Source: Aromatoleum anaerobium (GTDB taxonomy: Bacteria; Pseudomonadota; Gammaproteobacteria; Burkholderiales; Rhodocyclaceae). Taken from it: a stretch of 64,000 nt of DNA. Below, piece after piece: positions 52,625-62,220 of this stretch. The notes under the pieces were generated by a model. That model did no database searches, was not told where the DNA came from, and worked only from the letters and a program-made list of their open reading frames with translations. Both the position numbers and the translations under genes were made by a program. The DNA lies in contig NZ_WTVG02000036.1 of NCBI RefSeq assembly GCF_012910705.2, positions 1-64,000 of the forward strand. Direction: 5' to 3'. Numbering within the stretch: position 1 is the first letter of the stretch; each line of letters starts with the position of its first letter.

Positions 52625-53521
52625 ATGGCACCGAAAACGACTTCCGCTGACGACACGCCAGAACTCGACCCCGAGCAGGCGATACTGCGGCTGGCGCGGG
52701 AGGAGCCCGAGCTCGGGCAGGCTGCGGTGGCGGCGCGGCTGGGGCGCTCGGGGATGCGGATTTCAGCGTCCGGCGTGCGCTACCTGTGGCAGAAACACGG
52801 GCTGGAGACGGCGGCGAAGCGTCTGCAGGCACTGATGCGCGATTCGGATCGCGGCCTCGCGGCACTGAGCGACGGCCAGCGCCGGCTGCTCGAGCGCGCG
52901 ACGCTGAGCGCGCAGGCGGCCCGCGGGCCGTCCGGAGGTGAGGCCGGGGCGCATGACGAGCCGCTGGACCGGCGCCAGGTGATCCTCAACGCGGCTGCCG
53001 AACTGTTTTCGGAACAGGGCTACGACCGTGCCTCGATCCGCGATATCGCGAACAAGGCCGGATTGCTCGCCGGATCGGTCTATCACCACTTCGCGTCGAA
53101 GGATGAGTTGTATCTGGCGGTGCACCGCGAAGGTTTCCGCGACGTCATGGAAGCGGTGCAGCGCGCCGTCGACAGCGCGAGCGACCCGTGGGAACGCCTC
53201 ACGCGCGCGTGCGAGGTGCATGTGCATCTCATCGTCGGCGGCTCGCCGGTGCACCGCGTAACCGGCCACAGCCTGGCGCTGATCGGCCACGATACGCTGC
53301 TGGCAAAAATCCGGCCGGTGCGCGACGCTTACGAAGATCTGTACCGCGGGCTCATCGACGCCCTGCCCGTCGCGCCGGGCACCGACCGCTCGCTGCTGCG
53401 GCTGACGCTGCTCGGCGCGATGAACTGGGTATACCTGTGGTACCGCGAGGGGCGGCGGTCGCCGCAGGAAATCGCGGCGACGATGGTGGGAATGCTGCGC
53501 TGGGGCACCAGCCCGCGGTAG
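52625..53521 (+). CDS. TetR-family regulator with extra N-terminal helix-turn-helix region
   Basis: A 298-residue protein; ordinary TetR regulators have about 200 residues. The TetR DNA-binding domain is at about residues 116-162 (ILNAAAELFSEQGYD, IRDIANKAGLLAGSVYHHF). Residues about 15-75 form another helical unit (ELGQAAVAARLGRSGMRIS, then GVRYLWQKHGLETA) reminiscent of helix-turn-helix domains of IS481-type integrases. The ATG at 52625 is chosen because the extension is colinear and helical. It is divergent from the phenylpropanoid operon with a palindrome between, so it probably represses that operon until an aryl-CoA or acid appears. Confidence 0.87.
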   Translation: MAPKTTSADDTPELDPEQAILRLAREEPELGQAAVAARLGRSGMRISASGVRYLWQKHGLETAAKRLQALMRDSDRGLAALSDGQRRLLERATLSAQAARGPSGGEAGAHDEPLDRRQVILNAAAELFSEQGYDRASIRDIANKAGLLAGSVYHHFASKDELYLAVHREGFRDVMEAVQRAVDSASDPWERLTRACEVHVHLIVGGSPVHRVTGHSLALIGHDTLLAKIRPVRDAYEDLYRGLIDALPVAPGTDRSLLRLTLLGAMNWVYLWYREGRRSPQEIAATMVGMLRWGTSPR

Positions 53522-53531
53522 CGGGCGCTGC

Positions 53532-53559
53532 CCGCGCGCCGCGCGAACGCGGCGCGCGG
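53532..53559. terminator. GC-rich hairpin between convergent genes
   Basis: A perfect 12-base stem (CCGCGCGCCGCG / CGCGGCGCGCGG) with loop CGAA between the tetR stop and the MFS gene stop. No T-run, so it may act as a weak or factor-aided bidirectional terminator. Confidence 0.5.
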
Positions 53560-53564
53560 CGGGC

Positions 53565-54923
53565 TCAATCGGAAATGGCGCCCGATTCCGCGGCGAACGG
53601 CAGCGGCAGCTCCTCCGTCGGAGCGTGCGCCGCGCTGCGGGCGACCAGCGATACCGCGAACGCCGCGATCGCGCCGGGGATCGCGAAGAACATGAAGTTG
53701 TATTCCAGAGGCATCGCCATGCCGAGCAGCGTGCCGCCGAGGATCGGACCGACGATCGCGCCGCTGCGCCCGACGCCGGAGGCCCAGCCGATGCCGGTCG
53801 AGCGGATCGCCATCGGGTAGAACTGCGCGACGTACGCATAGAGCAGGATCTGCGATCCGATCGTCGTCGCGCCGGCCGCGGCCACCAGCAGGTAGAGCAC
53901 GGCAGTCGGGCTCTTGAAACCGAGCAGGCTGATCGAGAACGCGGCGATGACGAAGAACACCATCAGCACGGTCTTCAGGTGCAGCCGGTCGGCGATGAAG
54001 CCGCCCCCGACGGCGCCGAAAATCGCACCGAAATTGAGCACCAGCAGGAACGACAGGCTCGAGCCGAGCCCGTAGCCCGCCTGGGTCATCAGCTTCGGCA
54101 GCCAGGACGCGAGCGCGTACACCATCAGCAGGCACATGAAGAACGCCAGCCAGAACATCAGCGTGCTCAATGCGCGTCCGTTCTTGAACAGCGCGACCAG
54201 CGACACGTGGGCGGTCTTGCCGGTCGGCATCTCGTAGCGGTCGCCGATCCGCGCCGCGAAGTTCGGCTCGACCCTGCCGAGCAGTACGCCCGCTTCGGCA
54301 TCGCGCTTCGCATGCAGCAGGAAGCCGATCGACTCCGGCAGCGCGTAGAGGATCACCGGCAGCAGCAGCAGCGGAATGCCGGCGACGAAGAACACCGACG
54401 GCCAGCCGAAATTCGGGATCAGGTACATGCCGAGGCCGGCCGACAGCATGCCGCCCACCGAATAGCCGCTGAACATGATCGCGACCAGCGTCGTGCGCAG
54501 CTTTTTCGGCGAGTACTCGGTCATCAGCGCGACCACGTTCGGCATCACCCCGCCGATACCCAGCCCGGCGAGGAAGCGGCAGATCGCGAACTCGGTCGGC
54601 GTCGTCGCGAAGCCGTTTATGAACGTGAAGAAACTGAACAGCACGACGCAGATCGCGATCACCCGCTTGCGCCCGAACCGGTCGGACAACGGGCCGAAGA
54701 TCAGCGCCCCGAACATCATCCCGAACAGCGCGTAGCTGCCGAGCGTGCCGGCCTGCAGCGGCGTCAGGTCCCACTCTTTCATCAGCACCGGCAGCACGAC
54801 GCCGTAGATCACCAGGTCGTAGCCGTCAAAAATGATGATCAGCGCACACCAGAACAGCACCTGCCAGTGAAAGCGGTTGAATTTCGCCTTGTCGATCAAC
54901 TCGTGAACATCGATTTTCCGCAT
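53565..54923 (-). CDS. MFS transporter, aromatic acid:H+ symporter (BenK/PcaK-like)
   Basis: A 452-residue 12-helix MFS protein of the AAHS group. The DGYDLVIYGVVLPVL motif in helix 1 and GPLSDRFGRKRV in loop 2-3 are the family signatures. It imports benzoate, 4-hydroxybenzoate or related acids with protons across the inner membrane. It stands between the phenylpropanoid regulator and the LivFGMHK-benzoate ligase gene string, on the same strand as the latter, 112 bases downstream of livF. Could be the last gene of that string. Confidence 0.92.
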   Translation of the reverse strand: MRKIDVHELIDKAKFNRFHWQVLFWCALIIIFDGYDLVIYGVVLPVLMKEWDLTPLQAGTLGSYALFGMMFGALIFGPLSDRFGRKRVIAICVVLFSFFTFINGFATTPTEFAICRFLAGLGIGGVMPNVVALMTEYSPKKLRTTLVAIMFSGYSVGGMLSAGLGMYLIPNFGWPSVFFVAGIPLLLLPVILYALPESIGFLLHAKRDAEAGVLLGRVEPNFAARIGDRYEMPTGKTAHVSLVALFKNGRALSTLMFWLAFFMCLLMVYALASWLPKLMTQAGYGLGSSLSFLLVLNFGAIFGAVGGGFIADRLHLKTVLMVFFVIAAFSISLLGFKSPTAVLYLLVAAAGATTIGSQILLYAYVAQFYPMAIRSTGIGWASGVGRSGAIVGPILGGTLLGMAMPLEYNFMFFAIPGAIAAFAVSLVARSAAHAPTEELPLPFAAESGAISD

Positions 54924-55035
54924 TGCCCTGTCTCCTGTTGGTTAAATCCTGTGCCACGCCGCTTCGTGAGGTGTCGGCGGGATCAATATCGAATTCGCCG
55001 CACGGTGCGCGCCGTGCGGCCCGCGTCGAATCGCG

Positions 55036-55752
55036 TCAGCCTGCGCCGAGATGCTTGTGCAGGAGTTCCGGCTGCGCGCGCAGCTCCGCGCTCGAGCCTT
55101 CGAACGCGACCTTGCCCTTGACGAGGATCACGTTGCGATCCGAAATCGACGTCACCGCGGCGTGGTTCTTGTCGATGACGATCGTCGCGATGCCGGTCGC
55201 GCGGATCTGGCGGACGATGTACCAGATCTCTTTCGCGATCAGCGGCGCCAGGCCTTCGGTCGCCTCGTCGAGGATCAGCACGTCCGGGTTCGTCATCAGC
55301 GCGCGGCCGATCGTCAGCATCTGCTGCTCGCCGCCGGAGAGCTGCCCGCCACCGTTTGTCAGCCGTTCGCCGAGGCGCGGAAAGGTCTCCAGCACCCGCT
55401 CGTACGTCCAGTCCCGGCGTCCGTCGATACCCGGCTTGGCGGCCATCAGCAGGTTTTCCCGCACCGAAAGGTTCGGGAAGATGCCCCGCCCTTCCGGCAC
55501 GTAGGCGATGCCCTTGCGCGCGATCAGATACGGCGCCGAACCGGTCATCGTCTTGCCGCGCACTGCGACGCGGCCGTGGCGCGGGCGAACGTGGCCGAGC
55601 ATGCTGCGGATCAGCGTCGTCTTGCCCATGCCGTTGCGGCCCATCAGCCCGATCGTCTCGCCGCGGCGCACGACAAAATCGATGCCGTGCAGGATGTGGC
55701 TGCTGCCGTAGAAGGAATGAAGGCCTTCGGCTTCCAGCAAGGTTTCACTCAT
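55036..55752 (-). CDS. livF: ABC transporter ATP-binding protein, LivF type
   Basis: A 238-residue ATPase with Walker A GRNGMGKTT, signature LSGGEQQ and Walker B VLILDEATEGLAP. Second ATPase of a branched-chain-amino-acid-type importer. The start overlaps livG by eight bases. Next to benzoate-CoA ligase and bzd genes, the importer is likely for benzoate or another aromatic acid rather than amino acids (inference). Confidence 0.92.
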   Translation of the reverse strand: MSETLLEAEGLHSFYGSSHILHGIDFVVRRGETIGLMGRNGMGKTTLIRSMLGHVRPRHGRVAVRGKTMTGSAPYLIARKGIAYVPEGRGIFPNLSVRENLLMAAKPGIDGRRDWTYERVLETFPRLGERLTNGGGQLSGGEQQMLTIGRALMTNPDVLILDEATEGLAPLIAKEIWYIVRQIRATGIATIVIDKNHAAVTSISDRNVILVKGKVAFEGSSAELRAQPELLHKHLGAG

Positions 55753-56506
55753 CGTCGGGTTCTCCTCCGCCCAGGTAGGCTTCCTGCACCGCGAGGCTCG
55801 CGCGGATCTGATCCGGCGGCCCGCTCTCGAGCACCTGCCCGGTCACCATCACGGTAATGACGTCCGCGACCGCGAACACCGCGTCCATGTCGTGCTCGAC
55901 GAGCAGGATCGCGTGATCGGCCGACAGCTTCTGCAGCAGCGTCACCATCAGCTGCGACTCCTCCGAACCCATGCCGGCGAGCGGCTCGTCGAGCAGCAGC
56001 ACCGACGGCGCGGTCGCGAGCACCATCGCGATCTCGAGCTGGCGCTGCTCGCCATGGCTCAGCGTCGCGGCGACGATGTCGCGCCGCGCCGCGAGTCCGG
56101 CCTGTTCGAGCGCACGATCGGCCGCGCTGCGCAGGTCGTCGTAGTTCTGTGCCCGCGAGAAGATATGCAATGCCCGCGGCGTGCGCGACTGCGCCGCGAG
56201 CCGGCAGTTTTCGAACGCCGTGAACGCCGGGAAGATGTTCGTGCGCTGGTAGCTGCGCCCGATCCCGGCGCGCGAGCGCCGGTCCGGGCTCCAGCCCGAA
56301 ATATCCTGCCCGCGGTAGAGAATCTGCCCGCCCGACGGCGGCAGATCGCCCGACAGCAGGTTGATCAGCGTCGATTTCCCGGCGCCGTTCGGCCCCAGCA
56401 CCGCGTGCAGTTCACCGCGATGCATGTCGAGCGACACGTCCTTGTTTGCGGCCAACCCGCCGAACTGGCGCGACAGGCCGCGCGCAGCCAGTACCAATTC
56501 ACCCAT
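55745..56506 (-). CDS. livG: ABC transporter ATP-binding protein, LivG type
   Basis: A 253-residue ATPase: Walker A GPNGAGKSTL, signature LSHGEQRQLEIAM, Walker B VLLLDEPLAGMG. The ATG at 56506 with GGGAGG at 8 bases is preferred over a GTG three codons earlier. Overlaps the livM stop by eight bases. Pairs with LivF to power the aromatic-acid importer. Confidence 0.92.
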   Translation of the reverse strand: MGELVLAARGLSRQFGGLAANKDVSLDMHRGELHAVLGPNGAGKSTLINLLSGDLPPSGGQILYRGQDISGWSPDRRSRAGIGRSYQRTNIFPAFTAFENCRLAAQSRTPRALHIFSRAQNYDDLRSAADRALEQAGLAARRDIVAATLSHGEQRQLEIAMVLATAPSVLLLDEPLAGMGSEESQLMVTLLQKLSADHAILLVEHDMDAVFAVADVITVMVTGQVLESGPPDQIRASLAVQEAYLGGGEPDDE

Positions 56507-57473
56507 TCGAGCCACCTCCCAGAAGCAGGCGGCGCAGCCGCTGCGTCAGGCTCGCCAGGCCGCCCGGCAGCAACATCACCACCAGAACGATCACCGTGCC
56601 CATCAGGAACTGCCAGTGCTTGGTCAGCGCCGAGAACACCTCCTGCAGCACGACGAACGCGAACGCGCCGATCGCAGCACCGTTGAGGGTGCCCATGCCG
56701 CCCAAAATCACCATCAGCAGCACGTTGCCCGACTGGTGCCACGACAGGATCTCCGGCGTCACGAAGCCGAACTGGCACGCCGAGAGGAACCCGGCCACGC
56801 CGGCCAGCGCGCCCGCGATGACGAAACCGGCGAGCTTGTACAGGAACACCGGGAAGCCCAGCGACAGCATGCGGTGCTCGTTGCTCTTGATCCCGGCGAG
56901 CGCGTGCCCGAGCGGCGAGCGCAACAGGATGCGCAGGAACACGTACGTCGCGACCAGCAGCAGCAGCACGACGTAGTAGAAGTGCCCTGCGTCGCCGAGG
57001 TCGAGCAGCTGCGTCTCGCCGATCCGCAGTTCCGGCTTGAAGTTGATGAACACGCCGTCCGACCCGCCGCCGAGCGGAGAGTCGTGGAACACGAAGTAGA
57101 TCATCTGGGCGAACGCGAGCGTCACCATGATGAAATAGATCCCCTTCGTGCGCAGCACGAACAGGCCAACGACGAACGCGGCGACGGCCGCTGCGAGCAC
57201 CGCAGCCGGCAGCACGAGCCACAGGCTGGACGGGTCGTACTGCGGCGACACCAGCACCACCGCATACGCGGCGATGCCGAAGAACGCGGCGTGGCCGAAG
57301 CTGACGAGGCCGGTGAAACCGACCAGCAGGTCGAGGCTCATGGCGAAGATCGCCATGATCATGATCTTCGTCAGCAGTTCACTGTAGTAGTCCGAGCCGA
57401 ACAACGGGAAAACCGACAGCACCAGCAGCGTCGCCAGCAGGGCGGCGCGCGGGGTCTTGATGGCTGAAGACAT
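56499..57473 (-). CDS. livM: ABC transporter permease, LivM type
   Basis: A 324-residue polytopic permease with about nine helices and the LivM hallmarks SLDLLVGFTGLVSFGHAAFF, GIKSNEHRMLSLGF and VILGGMGTLNGA. The ATG at 57473 has GGAGG at 8 bases; another ATG two codons earlier overlaps the livH stop but is too close to the ribosome site. Central subunit of the importer, between livH and livG. Confidence 0.9.
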   Translation of the reverse strand: MSSAIKTPRAALLATLLVLSVFPLFGSDYYSELLTKIMIMAIFAMSLDLLVGFTGLVSFGHAAFFGIAAYAVVLVSPQYDPSSLWLVLPAAVLAAAVAAFVVGLFVLRTKGIYFIMVTLAFAQMIYFVFHDSPLGGGSDGVFINFKPELRIGETQLLDLGDAGHFYYVVLLLLVATYVFLRILLRSPLGHALAGIKSNEHRMLSLGFPVFLYKLAGFVIAGALAGVAGFLSACQFGFVTPEILSWHQSGNVLLMVILGGMGTLNGAAIGAFAFVVLQEVFSALTKHWQFLMGTVIVLVVMLLPGGLASLTQRLRRLLLGGGSNG

Positions 57474-57475
57474 GG

Positions 57476-58342
57476 TCATATCCTCCGGAAGATGCCTTCG
57501 GGCCGCCACAGCAGCACCGCGGCCATCAGCAGATAGACGGTCAGTCCGGCGTAGTCGGGGATGATGACCTTGCCGAACGTGTCGGCGAGGCCGATCAGCA
57601 GCGCCGCGACGAGCGCGCCCCATACCGAACCGACGCCGCCGATGACGACGACGACGAAACAGATGATCAGCACCTGGTTGCCCATGCCCGGATAGACCGA
57701 CGACACCGGCGCCGCGAGCATGCCGGCGAACGCGGCGAGCGTGACGCCGAGCGCGAACACGAGGCGGTAGATGAGATCGATGTTGATGCCGAGCGACTGG
57801 ACCATCTCGCGGTTGCTGCTGCCCGCGCGAATCATCATGCCGAGCCGGGTGTGGCGGATCAGCCAGTACATCAGCACCGCGAGCACGATACAGACCGCCG
57901 ACATGAACAGCCGATATACGGGATAGCTGAGGGTCTCGCTGAGCTGGATCGACGCCGAAAGCATCTCGGGAATCCGCACGCCGTGCACGTCGTCGCCGAC
58001 AATCATGCTGCGTATCTCCTCGAACACCAGGATCAGGCCGTAGGTCAGCAGCACCTGATCGAGGTGGTCCCGCTTGTAGAGCCGGCTGAACAGTCCCCAC
58101 TCGAGCAGGAATCCGATCAGCGCGCTGAGCGCGATGCCGAGGAGGATCGCGACGAAGAGATTGCCCGTCGCCGAGGTCAGCGCGAACGCCATGTAGGCGC
58201 CCATCATGTAGAAGCTGCCGTGGGCGAGGTTGATGATGCCCATGATGCCGAAAATCAGGGTCAGTCCGCTGGCGACGAGGAACAGCAGCAACCCGTACTG
58301 CAACGCATTCAGTAGCTGAATCAGGAAGGTCGTCAAGTCCAT
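57476..58342 (-). CDS. livH: ABC transporter permease, LivH type
   Basis: A 288-residue permease (MDLTTFLIQLLNALQYGLLL, GLTLIFGIMGIINLAHGSFY, VVVIGGVGSVWGALVA) with about eight helices. The ATG at 58342 is used; a further start at 58423 would add 27 charged residues without homology. Located 89 bases after livK in the operon. Confidence 0.9.
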   Translation of the reverse strand: MDLTTFLIQLLNALQYGLLLFLVASGLTLIFGIMGIINLAHGSFYMMGAYMAFALTSATGNLFVAILLGIALSALIGFLLEWGLFSRLYKRDHLDQVLLTYGLILVFEEIRSMIVGDDVHGVRIPEMLSASIQLSETLSYPVYRLFMSAVCIVLAVLMYWLIRHTRLGMMIRAGSSNREMVQSLGINIDLIYRLVFALGVTLAAFAGMLAAPVSSVYPGMGNQVLIICFVVVVIGGVGSVWGALVAALLIGLADTFGKVIIPDYAGLTVYLLMAAVLLWRPEGIFRRI

Positions 58343-58431
58343 GAAGGCTCCAGTCCGGGCCGCCGCGAAGGCGCCCGGATGACGGCGAGGCGAGGGGGTG
58401 GAGCCGCAGATGCGGCCCCGCACAGAGAGGA

Positions 58432-59619
58432 TTACATGCGGCAGCCGCGCGCCGGGTCGGCCAGCGCCTTCGCTGCCACCGCCACGACCTTGTTTTCCTT
58501 CCCCTCGACCTTGCGCAGGTAGATGTCCTGCACCGGGTTGTGGGCCTTCGACAGCGTGAACTTCCCGCGCGGGCTGTCGATCGTCGCGGACTCCATCGCC
58601 TTGACCAGCTCGTCGCGCTTGCCGACGTCACCCTTGACGGCCGCAAGGCCTGCGGCGAAGAGCTGGGCGGCGTCATAGCCCTGCACCGCATAGACGTCCG
58701 GCTGCATCTTGAACGCGGATGCGTAGGCAGCGCGGAACTCCTTGTCCTTCGGGATATCCAGGCCGTCGGCGTAATGCAGCGTCGTCAGCAGGCCCTCGGC
58801 GGCATCGCCCTGGGCCTCGAGCGTGCCGTCGGTGAGGAAGCCCGATCCGTACAGCGGGATCGTGCTCTTGAGTCCTGCCGCCGCGTAGTCCTTGACGAAC
58901 TTGACCGCGCCGCCGCCGGCGAAGAACACGAACACCGCGTCCGGCTTGAGCGCCGCGATTTCGGTCAGGTACGGCTGGAACTCGACGTTCGGGAACGGCA
59001 GGTACAGCTCCTTGACGACCTTGCCGCCGGCCTTCTCGAACGCTTCCTTGAAACCCGCCACCGACTGCTCGCCGAACGAATACTTCCAGCTCAGCGTGAC
59101 GACGTTCTTGTGCTTGCGCTCGGCCATCACGTTGCCCATCGCATAGGCCGGCTGCCACGCCGAGAACGAGGTGCGGAAGATGTTCGGCGCGCACAGCGGG
59201 CCGGTGATCTCGTCGGCGCCGGCGTTCGGCACGATCAGCAAGGACTTGGTCTCGCGCGCCACGCGCGCCATCGCCAGCGCGACACCGGAGTGCACCGTGC
59301 CGACGAGCACGTCGACGTTGTCGCGCTTGATCAGCTTGTTCGCATTCTCCGGCGCCTTCGCCGCATCCGACTCGTCGTCGACGGTGAAGTATTCGACCTC
59401 GCTCCCACCGAGCTTGCCGCCGCCCTGCTCGACCGCCAGCTTGAAACCGTTGGTGATCGCATTGCCGAGCGCCGCGTAGGTGCCGGTATAAGGCAGCATC
59501 AGCCCGACCCGCACTTTCCTCGCGCCCTGCGCGAACAACGGCGCAGACGGCAGCGCCAGGCCTGCCGCGACCGCGGCGCTGGACAGAAGAAACTGGCGAC
59601 GATTGACTTCATGACTCAT
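58432..59619 (-). CDS. ABC transporter substrate-binding protein, LivK type, Tat signal
   Basis: A 395-residue periplasmic-binding protein. The N-terminus NRRQFLLSSAAVAAGLALP is a twin-arginine signal, less common for this class. Mature start RKVRVGLMLPYTGTYAALG. It supplies LivHMGF encoded directly downstream. It begins 65 bases after the benzoate-CoA ligase stop, so the ligase and importer may be co-transcribed, pointing to benzoate or similar acids as ligand. Confidence 0.9.
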   Translation of the reverse strand: MSHEVNRRQFLLSSAAVAAGLALPSAPLFAQGARKVRVGLMLPYTGTYAALGNAITNGFKLAVEQGGGKLGGSEVEYFTVDDESDAAKAPENANKLIKRDNVDVLVGTVHSGVALAMARVARETKSLLIVPNAGADEITGPLCAPNIFRTSFSAWQPAYAMGNVMAERKHKNVVTLSWKYSFGEQSVAGFKEAFEKAGGKVVKELYLPFPNVEFQPYLTEIAALKPDAVFVFFAGGGAVKFVKDYAAAGLKSTIPLYGSGFLTDGTLEAQGDAAEGLLTTLHYADGLDIPKDKEFRAAYASAFKMQPDVYAVQGYDAAQLFAAGLAAVKGDVGKRDELVKAMESATIDSPRGKFTLSKAHNPVQDIYLRKVEGKENKVVAVAAKALADPARGCRM

Positions 59620-59684
59620 GGCAACACTCCTCCGGTGATTGGCCGCTCATTCGGCGCGTTACGTTTTTTATTTGGATCGTGATG

Positions 59685-61286
59685 TTACACGGAGGACGCG
59701 GCGCGCAGCTTGAATCGCTGGATTTTTCCGGTCGCGGTTTTCGGCAATTCGTCGACGAATTCGAGCCAGCGCGGATACTTGTACGGCGCGAGTTTCGATT
59801 TCACGTGCAGCTTGAGTTCGTCGCCGAGGCCGGTCGACGGGCGCAAGCCGGGCTTGAGCACGACGAACGCGAGCGGCTTGATCAGGCCGTCGACGTCGGC
59901 CTTGCCGACGACCGCCGCTTCGAGCACCGCCTCGTGAGTGATCAGCGCAGACTCGACCTCGATCGGCGACACGTAGATGCCGCCCACCTTGAGCATGTCG
60001 TCGTTGCGGCCCGCGTAGGCGAAGTTGCCGTCCGCGTCCTGGCTGTACTTGTCGCCGCTGCGCGTCCACTGCCCCATGAAGGTGTCGCGGCTCTTGCTGC
60101 GGTTGTTCCAGTAGAACGCCGCGCTGGTCGGCCCGCGCACCTGCAGTTCGCCGGATTCGCCGGGCGCAACTTCTTCGCCGTCGTCGCCGATGAGGCGAAG
60201 CTCATAGCCGGGCACCGGCTTTCCGCTGGTGCCGTAGCGCGCCTCGCCGTGCCGGTTCGACAGGAAGATGTGCAGCATCTCGGTCGACCCGAGGCCGTCG
60301 AGGATCTCGACGCCGAAGTGCTCCGTCCAGCGCTTGCCCACTTCGGCCGGCAGGGCTTCGCCCGCGGAGGCGCAGCGGCGGATCGATACTTCATCGCGCC
60401 CGGGAAGTTCCGGGCTGGCGAGCATCGACGCGTACAGCGTCGGCACGCCGCAATACACCGTCGGCTGGTGCTGGCGCAGCACGCGGGAGACGGACGCGGG
60501 CGTCGGGCGTTCAGCCATCAGCACTGCCGTCGCGCCCGCCGCCAGCGGAAAAGTCAGGCCGTTGCCCAGACCGTAGGCGAAGAACAGCTTGGCGGCGGAG
60601 AACACGACGTCGCTTTCCTGCACGCCGAGGATCGGCCGCGCGTACAGCTCGAACGTGTTGATCAGGCTCGAATGCAGATGGACCGTCCCCTTCGGCGCAC
60701 CCGTCGAGCCCGACGAGTACAGCCAGAAACAGGGGTCGTCGGCACACGTCGGCGCGGCTTCGAACGGCGGGCGCGGTGCGGCCACGAGATCGGCAAAATC
60801 GAGATGGCTGCCCCTGACGCCTTCATCTCCGCCGGATACGACGACGTTCTTGACGAACGGGCTCTGCTCGATCGCATTCGCGAACGCCGGCAGCAGCAGC
60901 GACGACACCACCAGCACGCGGGCGCGGCTGTCCCGCAGCATGTAGCTGTAGTCGGACGCGGTCAGCAGCGTGTTGATCGGCACCGGGACGACGCCGGCCT
61001 TGATGCAGCCGAGAAACGCCACCGGAAAATCGACCGTATCGAGCAGGCACAGCAACACCCGCTCTTCCATGCGCACGCCCAGTTCACCGAGTGCGTGGGC
61101 GAAGCGGTCGACCCGCTCGGCCAGCTGCGCATAGGTGTATTGGCCGGCGTCGTCGATCACCGCGATCTTGTTGCCGCGGCCGGCGCGCAGGTTGCGCTCG
61201 ATCAGGTCATGGGCAGCGTTGTAGTCGCGCGGAATCGTGATGTGCGGGGGGCTCGACGTGTGGTCTGCGGTACTCAGTTCTGGCAT
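59685..61286 (-). CDS. bzdA: Benzoate-CoA ligase
   Basis: A 533-residue AMP-forming ligase matching benzoate-CoA ligases (BzdA/BclA/BadA, about 520-535 residues). P-loop YSSGSTGAPKGTVH; GSTEMLHIFLSN; hinge AGRNDDMLKVGGIYV; C-terminal catalytic lysine in LPKTATGKIQRFKLR. It activates benzoate with ATP and CoA, feeding benzoyl-CoA to the bzd reductase encoded beyond the window. It follows bzdZ by 116 bases on the same strand, the order (XYZA) known in Azoarcus/Aromatoleum bzd operons. Confidence 0.94.
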   Translation of the reverse strand: MPELSTADHTSSPPHITIPRDYNAAHDLIERNLRAGRGNKIAVIDDAGQYTYAQLAERVDRFAHALGELGVRMEERVLLCLLDTVDFPVAFLGCIKAGVVPVPINTLLTASDYSYMLRDSRARVLVVSSLLLPAFANAIEQSPFVKNVVVSGGDEGVRGSHLDFADLVAAPRPPFEAAPTCADDPCFWLYSSGSTGAPKGTVHLHSSLINTFELYARPILGVQESDVVFSAAKLFFAYGLGNGLTFPLAAGATAVLMAERPTPASVSRVLRQHQPTVYCGVPTLYASMLASPELPGRDEVSIRRCASAGEALPAEVGKRWTEHFGVEILDGLGSTEMLHIFLSNRHGEARYGTSGKPVPGYELRLIGDDGEEVAPGESGELQVRGPTSAAFYWNNRSKSRDTFMGQWTRSGDKYSQDADGNFAYAGRNDDMLKVGGIYVSPIEVESALITHEAVLEAAVVGKADVDGLIKPLAFVVLKPGLRPSTGLGDELKLHVKSKLAPYKYPRWLEFVDELPKTATGKIQRFKLRAASSV

Positions 61287-61402
61287 GGTCTCTTCTCCAA
61301 TTGGACTCGATTGACGATTTCTTTCACCGACGCGATCCGAGTCCCGCCCAATCGTTTCGACCCGCCGCGTCGATGCCGCGCGTTCACGCAGTGGCGCAGT
61401 GG

Positions 61403-62149
61403 CTAGCGGATCGTCATGCCGCCGTCAGCTGCCAGTATTTGTCCGGTGACGTAGCTCGACGCGTCGGAGGCGAAGAACAGGAATACCGGTGCGATCTCTT
61501 CCGGTTCGGCCCAGCGGCCGAGCGGAATGCGGTCGAGATACTTTTCCTTGAAGCGCTCGTCGGTGCGGATGGTTTCCGTCATCGGCGTCGCCGCGCCCGG
61601 TGCGATCGCGTTGGCCGTGATGTTGTAGCGCGCGAGCTCCTTCGCGGTGCTCATCGTCATGCCGACGATGCCCGCCTTCGCGGCACTGTAGTTGATCTGC
61701 CCGATCGTGCCCAGCAGGCCCGCTGTCGAGGTGACGTAGATGATGCGGCCGTACTGACGCTCGATCATGCCGCCAACGACCGCCTGAAGACAGTTGAATG
61801 CGCCGGTCAGATGCACGCCGAGGACCTGCTGCCACTGCTCGGGCGTCATCTTGTTGAGCATCGCGGTGCGCGTGATGCCGGCGTTGTTGACGAGAATGTC
61901 GACGCGTCCCCATTTGGCCGTGACCTGCTCGGCCATCGCCAGCACCTGGTCGCGGTTCGACACGTCGCACGCGACGCCGAGCGCCTCGCCACCGTTCGCG
62001 ACGATCTCGGCCGCAACGGCATTGGCGGCGTCGATGTTCAGATCGATCACCGCCACTTTCGCGCCCTCGCGGGCGTAGGCCCTCGCCACCGTGGCGCCGA
62101 TGCCCTGCCCGGCGCCGGTGACGATGGCGACTCTGTCCTTCAATTGCAT
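61403..62149 (-). CDS. bzdZ: Short-chain dehydrogenase BzdZ
   Basis: A 248-residue classical SDR: TGAGQGIGATVA for NAD(P), NNAGITR, and the catalytic pair in INYSAAKAG. Position between bzdY and bzdA matches bzdZ of Azoarcus. Proposed role there is a hydroxyacyl-CoA dehydrogenase step in the lower benzoyl-CoA pathway, not firmly established. Separated from bzdY by 140 bases holding a strong terminator-like hairpin. The start follows GGGAGCAGAC. Confidence 0.9.
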   Translation of the reverse strand: MQLKDRVAIVTGAGQGIGATVARAYAREGAKVAVIDLNIDAANAVAAEIVANGGEALGVACDVSNRDQVLAMAEQVTAKWGRVDILVNNAGITRTAMLNKMTPEQWQQVLGVHLTGAFNCLQAVVGGMIERQYGRIIYVTSTAGLLGTIGQINYSAAKAGIVGMTMSTAKELARYNITANAIAPGAATPMTETIRTDERFKEKYLDRIPLGRWAEPEEIAPVFLFFASDASSYVTGQILAADGGMTIR

Positions 62150-62220
62150 GTCTGCTCCCCTTGTTGCGGACGCGACTGTTCGAATTAGGTGCAGCCAGGG
62201 ATTTCGCTCTCTCCCGCGCG

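Noticed and set aside
53625-55121. 498-codon plus-strand frame opposite the MFS gene
   Set aside because: Hydrophilic H/R/Q/E-rich antisense shadow of a membrane-protein gene.
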